Shown here piece by piece: positions 21,079 through 29,344 of a stretch of 64,000 bases of DNA. The stretch is from assembly GCA_021108415.1 (NCBI GenBank), contig JAIOQX010000003.1, positions 310,001 to 374,000 on the forward strand. Direction: 5' to 3'. The notes beneath the pieces are model-generated. The model had not been told where the DNA came from and did no database searches. It saw only the letters and a program-made list of their open reading frames with translations. The translations under genes and the position numbers were made by a program. The stretch's first letter is position 1. Every line of letters begins with the position of its first letter. Source of the DNA: Acholeplasmataceae bacterium (lineage in GTDB: Bacteria; Bacillota_I; Bacilli_A; Acholeplasmatales; Acholeplasmataceae).

Positions 21079-21384
21079 ATGAATGACATGCTTTGTCCAA
21101 AGATGGAAGAAGCCTTAAAGTTATTAGGTAAGAAATGGACAGGATTAATCATTTTATCGTTACTTGATAGTCCAAGAAAGTTTTCTGATATGGAGCATTT
21201 TATTACAAATATATCATCTAGACTATTAACTGAAAGATTAAAAGATCTAATCAATGAAGATATTATCAAAAAAGAAGTATACGCACAAACACCAGTGCTT
21301 ATTGAATACAGATTAACTGATAAGGGATTAGATTTAAGCGAGACATATAAAAAAATAGCTCAATGGACAGAAAAGTGGAACTAA
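21079..21384 (+). CDS. HxlR family winged-helix transcriptional regulator
   Basis: LCPKMEEALKLLGKKWTGLIILSLLDSPRKFSDMEHFI...LTERLKDL. Confidence 0.95.
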   Translation: MNDMLCPKMEEALKLLGKKWTGLIILSLLDSPRKFSDMEHFITNISSRLLTERLKDLINEDIIKKEVYAQTPVLIEYRLTDKGLDLSETYKKIAQWTEKWN

Positions 21385-21412
21385 AAAAGGATATCAGAGA
21401 TATCCTTTTTTT
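21385..21412. terminator. Bidirectional terminator between HxlR gene and birA
   Basis: AAAAAAGGATATC-agag?-GATATCCTTTTTT type stem (aaaaaaggatatcagagatatccttttttt). Confidence 0.75.
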
Positions 21413-22108
21413 ACTGTTTGATGAGTGTGATTTCACCACTATTTAAAGATTTAATGTGATTATTAATTTTAACGTTTAATTGACCATCTATATTGATATC
21501 TTGTGCAATACCACTTTGAATATCATTTGAGTCTAATTTAAGTAATGATAGTTATTACAATAGTCTATTGTATTTAAAGGGTTTTGTATATATGCATTTA
21601 AATCAATAGTTAATTGATTTTTTAAATTATTTAAGATAAGTTCTTTATCATATGTTTGATTTGTATATTGATAAAGAGAAGTTGCAATATCTTTTAATTC
21701 ATCGTTAAAAGATTTTTGATTTAGGTTAACACCAAATCCAATAATGAGTGCATGTACTTGATTAGCTTCAATGATAGACTCACATAAGATACCTGCTAGT
21801 TTTTTATCTTTCAAATAGATATCATTTGGCCATTTAATCATTAAGTGATTTATATATTTAGATAAAACTTTATGAAGTGAGACTGCAGCAAGCAGTGGAT
21901 ATAATGATAGATTAGAAGTAGTTATCTCATGATTGATAATTGTTGAACACATTAAAGCATCTTTTGAACCAATCCATGTTTTATTCATCCGACCTTTGCC
22001 ATGTGTTTGGATTTCACTAGTAACCCAAGTGAAATTAGAAAGTTCTTTATAATTTCTTTTTAAATAACTATTGGTTGAATCTATAGATTCTAAATGAATT
22101 GTTTTCAT
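21411..22108 (-). pseudogene. birA: Biotin--protein ligase with C-terminal domain frameshifted (ORF 21533-22108 + remaining frame to 21411)
   Basis: ESIDSTNSYLKRN, THGKGRMNKTW, IKWPNDIYLKDKKLAGIL; after the in-frame stop the other frame reads LLKLDSNDIQSGIAQDINIDGQLNVKINNHIKSLNSGEITLIKQ*, a typical BirA C-terminal domain. Confidence 0.8.
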
Positions 22109-23272
22109 TTAAGCAAAAAACATTAAGAATAATCCAGCGGCAATCGCAGATCCAATGACACCAGCTACATTTGGTCCCATTGCGTGCATTAATAAATAAT
22201 TGCTTTGATCAACTTTTTGTCCTTCAATATGTACGACTCTTGCAGCCATCGGAACAGCAGAGACTCCAGCTGCACCAATCATTGGATTGACTTTGCCGTG
22301 AGTTAAGATGCACATGAGTTTTCCAGCTAGGACACCTGATGCAGTTGCAATACCAAATGCAAATAAACCTAATGTAATAATTAAAATCGTTTGCACTTCT
22401 AGAAATTGTGTAGCCATCGTGGTTGCACCGATAGATAGGCCAAGAAGGATGGTAATGATATACAATAATGATTCACCAGCAGTTTTAGTTAAATTAGGTA
22501 CTACTTGAGATTCTTTAATTAAATTACCTAACATTAACATACCAATAATGGGTGCACTTGATGGAATGAATGTCATACAGACAACACTTACAATGACTGG
22601 AAAGAAGACTTTTTCTGTTTGTTTAACTTCTCGCAATTGTTCCATTTTAATGGCACGTTCTTTTTTAGTTGTTAATAATTTTATGATTGGAGGTTGAATC
22701 ATTGGGACTAATGCCATATAAGAATACGCTGCAAGAGAAATAGCACCAATTAAATGCGGTGCAAGACGACTTGCAAGCAAAATGGATGTAGGTCCATCTG
22801 CGCCTCCAATAATGCCTATAGAGGCTGCCTCAGTGCCTGAAAAGCCTAAAAGGATGGCACCTATAAAGGTTATAAAGATACCTACCTGTGCTGCTGCACC
22901 TAATAACATTGATTTTGGATTTGCTATTAATGGTCCAAAGTCAGTAGTGGCACCTATACCTAAAAAGATTAGTGGTGGATATATTCCTAGTTTAACTCCA
23001 TAATAAAGATAGCCTAAAAGACCACTATAAGATGTTGTCTCTACACCATCTACAATTTTGATTGTTTCTACAAACATACCAGTTCCTGGAATGTTTACAA
23101 GTAACATCGCAAATCCGATAGGTATTAATAAATAAGGTTCAAATTTTTTAAATACTGCAAGATATAATAGTGTTAATGATAATAAGATCATGATTAAAAA
23201 CTTCCAACCATCAGGTTCGAAGAAGAAGCTAAATCCTGTACTTTCAAAAAAATCAACGAGTGATTGCCACAT
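22109..23272 (-). CDS. oadB: Na+-transporting carboxylic acid decarboxylase beta subunit (oxaloacetate decarboxylase OadB-like)
   Basis: GIIGGADGPTSILLASRLAPHLIGAISLAAYSYMALVPMIQPPI; AAGVSAVPMAARVVH. Confidence 0.95.
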   Translation of the reverse strand: MWQSLVDFFESTGFSFFFEPDGWKFLIMILLSLTLLYLAVFKKFEPYLLIPIGFAMLLVNIPGTGMFVETIKIVDGVETTSYSGLLGYLYYGVKLGIYPPLIFLGIGATTDFGPLIANPKSMLLGAAAQVGIFITFIGAILLGFSGTEAASIGIIGGADGPTSILLASRLAPHLIGAISLAAYSYMALVPMIQPPIIKLLTTKKERAIKMEQLREVKQTEKVFFPVIVSVVCMTFIPSSAPIIGMLMLGNLIKESQVVPNLTKTAGESLLYIITILLGLSIGATTMATQFLEVQTILIITLGLFAFGIATASGVLAGKLMCILTHGKVNPMIGAAGVSAVPMAARVVHIEGQKVDQSNYLLMHAMGPNVAGVIGSAIAAGLFLMFFA

Positions 23273-23276
23273 ATGC

Positions 23277-23603
23277 TTACCCTATAATCAACATGAGTTG
23301 ATTGATGTCAACATTTTGATTTTCTTTAATCAAAAGTTGACGAACATATCCATTAACAGGACATAAGATGTCATTTTCCAGTTTCATTGATTCTAAGATC
23401 ATTAAAACATCACCTTTTTTAACAATACTGCCTACTTTTATATTCAGTGTTGTAATCTTACCTTGCATAGGGGCTAAGACATTGGTTGCAGATTCATTTT
23501 TTTGGATTTCTATTTGAGGTTGATGAACAGATTTATGTTCTGTGATGCTTTCCACTTCAACTTCATATGATTTACCATTTACATTTATTTTATATAGTTT
23601 CAT
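23277..23603 (-). CDS. Biotin/lipoyl attachment domain protein (biotin carboxyl carrier subunit)
   Basis: VLAPMQGKITTLNIKVGSIVKKGDVLMILESMKLENDI (ESMKLEN biotinylation motif). Confidence 0.95.
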   Translation of the reverse strand: MKLYKINVNGKSYEVEVESITEHKSVHQPQIEIQKNESATNVLAPMQGKITTLNIKVGSIVKKGDVLMILESMKLENDILCPVNGYVRQLLIKENQNVDINQLMLIIG

Positions 23604-23627
23604 AAGGTTTCCTTTCAAAGGTAAGAT

Positions 23628-23915
23628 TTATATTTCTTTTATAGAGATGACGTGAACATCTTCATTGATTTCTTCATGATAATCAATGGATGCGATAAGT
23701 GCCGCAACCATCATATCATCATCTTTGATATCTGATATGTCAAAAGGTTTTGTTGGTGACATATCTTTTTTACCTTGGATGACTTTTGGTTTTTGTTGAA
23801 TATATTTTAGTGATTGTACCGCAAGTGCAATAAAACTTAAGAGTGCAAAAACGATAACGATACTAAAGATTGAGACATATAATCCTTCAGAGAGTGTAGA
23901 TAATAAGATCATCAT
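23628..23915 (-). CDS. Oxaloacetate decarboxylase gamma-like subunit (OadG)
   Basis: Single N-terminal TM helix, short, position in operon; MMVAALIASIDYH. Confidence 0.75.
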   Translation of the reverse strand: MMILLSTLSEGLYVSIFSIVIVFALLSFIALAVQSLKYIQQKPKVIQGKKDMSPTKPFDISDIKDDDMMVAALIASIDYHEEINEDVHVISIKEI

Positions 23916-25312
23916 TTAGTCTCACCTCCGATGGTGACACTAAATGCATAGATTTCTTGTTTAGGTTTTGGTTTTTGATTGTATTTCTTTTCTAGAAACG
24001 CAATCGCAACTTTACCAAATAATGCAATCGATAATAAATCTTCATCAGATTGTGCAAAACCTTCATATTTTTTCTTTAAGTTTTCAAATTCTGGTTGAAG
24101 ATCATCTGCTGGTCTATAGTCAATAACTTTATCTTTTCCGATAATTTTTGATAGAAGAAGAGAATTAACTTTTGCTGGAGCTTTACCATAAAGACCATGA
24201 AGATATTCTTTAATCTCTTTTGAGACAATCTTATAAGGACTAGAACTAATGACATTCATTAATGCTTGAGTACCAACCATTTGTGAGATAGGTGTTACTA
24301 AAGGTGGATATCCAAGATCTTTTCTAACGATAGGTACTTCTTTTAAGACTTTCTCATAATCATCCATAAGATTTTGTTCTCTTAACTGACCCATCAGATT
24401 TGATAGCATACCTCCAGGCACTTGATAAAGTAGAATGGAAGGATTGGTTGTTAGAGCTTTTGGATTTAGGATACCATCTTTTAAAGCTTTATCTTTAATG
24501 ACAGTCAGTTTTGAAGCTGCTTCATTTAATATTTCTATATTTAGTTTTGGATCATGAATTGTATTTTTTAAGATGTAGTGAAATGATTCGGTCGCAACCT
24601 GTGAAGTCCCACCAGATAAGGGAGATAATGCTGTGTCGATGATATCGACACCAGCTTCGATTGCTTTAATGTAGGTTGCTTGCATGATGCCTGCTGTAGC
24701 ATGACCGTGAAGATTGATAGGTAGTTTAGTGTTTTTCTTTAATTGAGATATTAAATTATATGCATCATCAGGAAGTAATATACCAGCCATATCTTTAATG
24801 CATAGAGAATCAGCACCCATTGCTTCAACTTCTTTAGCTAGATTGACGTAATATTCTATGGTATGTACAGGAGAAGTGGTATATGAAAGTGCGATTTGAC
24901 AATGACCGCCATATTTTTTGGTCGCATCAACTGCTGATTTTAAATTTCTAATATCATTTAGGGCATCAAAGATACGAATGATATCTATCCCGTTTTCAAT
25001 AGACTTTTGAACAAACTTATCAACGATATCATCAGGATAATGACGATAGCCTAAGATGTTTTGTCCACGAAAGAGCATTTGCAGTTTCGTGTTAGGTGCA
25101 AGTTTCTTGATCTCTCTTAATCTTTCCCAAGGATCTTCATCTAAAAAACGAAGACAAGCATCAAAAGTTGCCCCACCCCATACTTCAAGAGCATGAAAAC
25201 CCGCTTTATCAAGATCTGGAATGATTGAAAGAATATCTTTAGTTGTCATACGGGTTGCCATCAATGATTGATGACCATCACGCATGGATGTTTCAACGAT
25301 TTTTACTGCCAT
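23912..25312 (-). CDS. oadA: Oxaloacetate decarboxylase alpha / pyruvate carboxylase subunit B carboxyltransferase
   Basis: ETSMRDGHQSLMATRMTTKD; EVWGGATFDACLRFLDEDPWERLREIK; MLFRGQNILGYRHYPDD; IKDMAGILLP. Confidence 0.96.
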   Translation of the reverse strand: MAVKIVETSMRDGHQSLMATRMTTKDILSIIPDLDKAGFHALEVWGGATFDACLRFLDEDPWERLREIKKLAPNTKLQMLFRGQNILGYRHYPDDIVDKFVQKSIENGIDIIRIFDALNDIRNLKSAVDATKKYGGHCQIALSYTTSPVHTIEYYVNLAKEVEAMGADSLCIKDMAGILLPDDAYNLISQLKKNTKLPINLHGHATAGIMQATYIKAIEAGVDIIDTALSPLSGGTSQVATESFHYILKNTIHDPKLNIEILNEAASKLTVIKDKALKDGILNPKALTTNPSILLYQVPGGMLSNLMGQLREQNLMDDYEKVLKEVPIVRKDLGYPPLVTPISQMVGTQALMNVISSSPYKIVSKEIKEYLHGLYGKAPAKVNSLLLSKIIGKDKVIDYRPADDLQPEFENLKKKYEGFAQSDEDLLSIALFGKVAIAFLEKKYNQKPKPKQEIYAFSVTIGGETK

Positions 25313-25554
25313 GAGTTGTGTTCTCCTATAATATTTTATATTATAAATAGATTATGAAAGTGCTTCCAATATGATTTTAACATAGGATAGGTATTATTTC
25401 GAGGTAAAAATGAATTTTGATAATATAATTGTTAAATAACTAAATTGTTATACTTTGTTAAATATTTGAATCCATGATTATTCCCATTTATATATCTAAT
25501 AAAAACAAAACTTAAGATCTAGTAAACAGTCAATAATCTATCCATGAAGAAAAG

Positions 25555-25580
25555 CGAGCATAAATTTATGCTCGTTTTTT
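25555..25580. terminator. Hairpin terminator between oadA and RT1
   Basis: CGAGCATAAATTTATGCTCG perfect palindrome with T6 on + and CTTTTCTT on -. Confidence 0.65.
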
Positions 25581-25627
25581 AAATTTATATTTCACTCAAA
25601 ATGCAGCAGATTGAAGTCCGAAGTCTA

Positions 25628-27061
25628 TTATATTTTAACGCTTTTCATGTACATTGCTGTCAATCTCTTTCTTAGATAATGATTTGATAGTGAAAGCGGA
25701 AAAACAACTACTGTAGGTGACATAGCACTAATCCAGCTTTTTAAAGTGCTAATACTCATTGTTGTAAAAGATATAAACTTTCTGTTTTGCATTATGATTA
25801 ACATAAGATTTTGCATTTGCAATTTAGTTATCATTGAATGTTTAAATAGATAGTAGATATTGTTTTTTAGATATCGATGTAATTCTAAAATTTGATTTTG
25901 ATTTTGTATATACTGATAATTACTATTTATTCCTATTATACTTTTAGTATAATCATTTTTCTTTGCTGGTAAAACATATGTGGAAGTTAAAAATCTTAAC
26001 CTCTCGCGTAACAAGTAATATGCAAAATCATTTCTCTTAGGATTTAAACTCCGATGCTTTTTAAACTCGCTAAATAATTTATAAGCTCTTGTTTTATATT
26101 TATAAATTTTTGTTTGTGGAATATCAATATGAAAAGAACAAATGTTTTTAGCTTTATTTAAATTCCAATTAAATCTATATCCTAAATATGAAAAATCAAT
26201 ATATGTTTTCTTAATTTTATGTATTGCACCCTTTTTTGATAGACTGTATAATTTTAGGTAGTCTATGTACTCTGTATAAGTTGCAATTGATGAAGTTTCA
26301 GTAATTTTCTTATAATGTTTATTCATATATATACTTACTATTTTTGTTTTTTGATCATTAAGTGATAATTGGTAACTTTCAATTGTATCCTTAACTCTTG
26401 CATAAAACTCTTTTACTTCATCATCATGAAAGTTTCGATTAAATACTAGCAAAATATCATCAACATATCGCTCAGAAAAAATAAGTGAGTTATCAATTGT
26501 TTTTAGAGTTTTGTCTAAACTACTAAAAAATACTTCTGATAATACATTACTTAGTTCAGTACCTTGATGAACACCAACTTTAGAACTTGGATTTGAGTCT
26601 AAATAATGAATGATGAGGTTAATATCATTAGTATTTAATATTCTATTCTTTCTAATTATCTCAACCAATTTATCGTGTGGTATGCTATCGAAAAATTTGC
26701 TAATATCGAGTTTCATTATGGTAATTCTATTATTACTTGTAAATATATTGCTCAACACTATTATATTGGAATTTCTACTTGAGTTTCTTATTGAGAAAAA
26801 CAAACTTAGTTTTTTAGAAATTGAGTGAATTAAAACTTTATTTTTTTGTGTAGTTTTATAAACTGTACGTTTAGAATTTAACTTCATTTTGCTTAGTGGT
26901 TCAAAAACTTGAATAGATTTGTTATATTTATAAAGAACATTAGAAAACCAAGTTTCAAGATCCACATTATTCGCAAACCCTAAAGATTTTAGATCTATGT
27001 TATCCATTGGAGATAGATCTGCAGCACTTTCTTTTAGACTATAATGTGAAAGTAGTGACAT
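25628..27061 (-). CDS. Reverse transcriptase (RT1), candidate Drt3a-like (UG3-type) defense RT
   Basis: IMKLDISKFFDSIPHDKLVEII (motif A), GVHQGTELSNVLSEVF (motif B), SERYVDDILLVF (YVDD catalytic motif); partnered with a second RT and structured intergenic RNA. Confidence 0.8.
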   Translation of the reverse strand: MSLLSHYSLKESAADLSPMDNIDLKSLGFANNVDLETWFSNVLYKYNKSIQVFEPLSKMKLNSKRTVYKTTQKNKVLIHSISKKLSLFFSIRNSSRNSNIIVLSNIFTSNNRITIMKLDISKFFDSIPHDKLVEIIRKNRILNTNDINLIIHYLDSNPSSKVGVHQGTELSNVLSEVFFSSLDKTLKTIDNSLIFSERYVDDILLVFNRNFHDDEVKEFYARVKDTIESYQLSLNDQKTKIVSIYMNKHYKKITETSSIATYTEYIDYLKLYSLSKKGAIHKIKKTYIDFSYLGYRFNWNLNKAKNICSFHIDIPQTKIYKYKTRAYKLFSEFKKHRSLNPKRNDFAYYLLRERLRFLTSTYVLPAKKNDYTKSIIGINSNYQYIQNQNQILELHRYLKNNIYYLFKHSMITKLQMQNLMLIIMQNRKFISFTTMSISTLKSWISAMSPTVVVFPLSLSNHYLRKRLTAMYMKSVKI

Positions 27062-27084
27062 AATTATAACCTCGTTTCTAAAGA

Positions 27085-27203
27085 ATAAGGAGCTTAAGTG
27101 TGTGTATTTAGCAAATGAATTTGCAAAATATCTTTCCCAATTTACTTAAAGAATTAAGTGTTAAACTAAACTCGTAAAAATTGGGCGTTGTATAAGCTCC
27201 TCA
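27085..27203 (-). ncRNA. Candidate DRT-associated ncRNA with ACACACAC template-like tract
   Basis: 9-bp closing stem 27088-27096/27193-27201, internal stem CCCAATTT/AAATTGGG (27136-27143/27178-27185), hairpins 27144-27159 and 27111-27124, ACACACAC on minus strand at 27105-27098, promoter TTGTAA-17-TATAAT on minus strand ending about 7 nt before the closing stem. Confidence 0.7.
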
Positions 27204-27216
27204 TTTCAATTATAAT
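27188..27216 (+). promoter_or_regulatory. Promoter for RT2 (TTGTAT-17-TATAAT)
   Basis: -35 at 27188-27193, -10 at 27211-27216. Confidence 0.6.
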
Positions 27217-27237
27217 ATAATGTGTATACTATTACAA
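27209..27237 (-). promoter_or_regulatory. Promoter for ncRNA/RT1 (TTGTAA-17-TATAAT)
   Basis: -35 at 27237-27232, -10 at 27214-27209 on minus strand; overlaps the RT2 -10. Confidence 0.6.
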
Positions 27238-27252
27238 TGGAAGGTGAAAAAA

Positions 27253-29253
27253 ATGCTAAATAATACTTCAAGATTCCTTTTAACAGATGTATTACCTTAT
27301 GAGATTCCGGTCATATTCACAAATAAAAACTTTGTCTACTATATTTCTAAAAATTACAGAAATACCAAATTTTATGATTTTGAAAAAGCATTAAAAAAAC
27401 ACTCAGTTCCATTCAAATTCAAAATCATTAAAGACTCAAATGTAAATCGAACAATAAGTTTGATGAACCCTATTGCTCAATTACAGTCTCTCTATTTTAT
27501 TGAAAAATATCAATATGATATATTGCAGTATGTAAATATTTATGGGTTGAATTCATTAAGGAAGCCTTCTGATGTTAGTCCTATTTATTTGAGTGATAAA
27601 TTAAAAAAAAAGATATTCAATAAAATAATAACTAATGCAGAATCACTAAATATAGATAACTTACTTGAGGATATTGAGATATCACCTTTTTTCGAAAGTT
27701 ATTTTTCTAATACACCGTATTCAAGAATCCATGAATTTCAAGATGATGGAGAAATAATAAAACTCGAGAGACGTTTTAAGTATTTATTGAAAACTGATTT
27801 ACAAGATTGCTTTAATTCAATCTATACACATTCAGTTTCATGGTCCTACACTGGTGATAAAGATATAGCAAAAGAAAAAACATCTCATAATTCATTTGAT
27901 AAGATGTTTGATACATTAATGCAAAAATCAAATTATAAAGAAACGAATGGTATTTTAATCGGATCAAATTTATCTCGTATTTTTGCGGAAATTATATTTT
28001 GTAAAATTGATTATTCTATTATCAAGGAGTTGAAGAATGAGAATTTAAAGGAAAACAAAGATTTTAAATATTACCGATACATTGATGATATTTTTGTTTT
28101 TTCTAATGATCGGACAGAATTAGAACTAATAAGAAAATGTATCGAGAGGAACTTCGAGTCATTCAATTTAAGGATCAATATGAGTAAAACATATATTGAT
28201 CAAAGACCATTCAGTTTTAACCGTAACTGGTACTTTGAGTCAAAAGAAATTATTAGTTCTCTGGAATCGTTTAATACGAATGAAAGACTAACCCTAGATT
28301 CTTTAATTGAAGGAAAAGATGAATTAAAAAACATTTTTGTAATAGACTATAAACTTATGTTTCTTATGATAAAAGGAATTATAAAAAAATATCCATCTAG
28401 TGAAATACGAATTGGGAATTATTTATCATCTTCATTGATTGGGGTGTCTTTCACAATGATGAATCACATTTCAAAATTAGATGAAAGTAAAAAGAGTAAT
28501 TACTTAAAGCAAAAACATATAGAATCATTCTTTAATAACTTGATGAATATGATTGTATATATAACAGCTATTAATTTGAGCTATTCTTCAGTTAATAATT
28601 TGTTTCAATTTATATCATTAATGAAGATAAATTATGTTGATATCTTCGATAATTCTAGAGTAAAAAATAATTACCATTTTATTATTAATGATATTGAAAA
28701 TATAATAGAATCAAACTTTGGAAAAACTGAAGTATCGAATTTAATAATACTATTAAGTTTAATTCAAGAAGAAATAAATATTAACTCATTAAAACATTTT
28801 TTTAAGTGTTTTAATGAAACAGAAGATTACGATATATTTATTTTTATTGCATTAGCATTTTATGTTAAGAATAACATTTCCAATCTAGAAACTAAAAACG
28901 AATTCATTGATTTAATAAATAAGATTGTGAACAAAAGAATAGATAGTTTTATAAATTCTTCATATTTCTCTAATACTTCAAAAACAAATGTGAATGATTT
29001 TAGTGATAAAGCTATTAGATCAAACCAATATTATTTTCTTAATGCATTTTACCATTATCCATTAACGAGTTTAGAAAATAAAAAAAATATTGAGAAACTA
29101 ATATATAATCCTAAGTATAAATCATCTGATAAAATTATGATCTTAATGAGTGGATTTAAAGGTTCATTTATTGATTGGGATCAAAAATTAGAAGATTCAT
29201 TAAAAATACTATTATTAAATAAAAAAATTTCAACTCAAAACTCTGATATTTAA
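27253..29253 (+). CDS. Reverse transcriptase (RT2), candidate Drt3b-like (UG8/AbiK-type) defense RT with long helical C-terminal region
   Basis: TDVLPYEIPVIFTNKNFVYY N-terminus, YLLKTDLQDCFNSIYTHSVSW (motif A), NGILIGSNLSRIFAEI (motif B), YYRYIDDIFVF (YIDD); start set at MLNNTS after AAGGTGA RBS. Confidence 0.8.
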   Translation: MLNNTSRFLLTDVLPYEIPVIFTNKNFVYYISKNYRNTKFYDFEKALKKHSVPFKFKIIKDSNVNRTISLMNPIAQLQSLYFIEKYQYDILQYVNIYGLNSLRKPSDVSPIYLSDKLKKKIFNKIITNAESLNIDNLLEDIEISPFFESYFSNTPYSRIHEFQDDGEIIKLERRFKYLLKTDLQDCFNSIYTHSVSWSYTGDKDIAKEKTSHNSFDKMFDTLMQKSNYKETNGILIGSNLSRIFAEIIFCKIDYSIIKELKNENLKENKDFKYYRYIDDIFVFSNDRTELELIRKCIERNFESFNLRINMSKTYIDQRPFSFNRNWYFESKEIISSLESFNTNERLTLDSLIEGKDELKNIFVIDYKLMFLMIKGIIKKYPSSEIRIGNYLSSSLIGVSFTMMNHISKLDESKKSNYLKQKHIESFFNNLMNMIVYITAINLSYSSVNNLFQFISLMKINYVDIFDNSRVKNNYHFIINDIENIIESNFGKTEVSNLIILLSLIQEEININSLKHFFKCFNETEDYDIFIFIALAFYVKNNISNLETKNEFIDLINKIVNKRIDSFINSSYFSNTSKTNVNDFSDKAIRSNQYYFLNAFYHYPLTSLENKKNIEKLIYNPKYKSSDKIMILMSGFKGSFIDWDQKLEDSLKILLLNKKISTQNSDI

Positions 29254-29344
29254 AAACAATAGAGAAATTTAGTCTCAGCTAAAAATTTCATTAAATACAT
29301 AATTATTAATTAATATATTCCTATCTTATAATTACACACTATTT

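Noticed and set aside
25628-29253. RT genes as group II intron, retron or diversity-generating retroelement
   Set aside because: No maturase/HNH domain and no recognisable domain V-type hairpin; no msr/msd-like msDNA architecture with a retron effector; no template/variable repeat pair or C-type lectin target seen. Two RTs with a central structured RNA fit DRT3 better.
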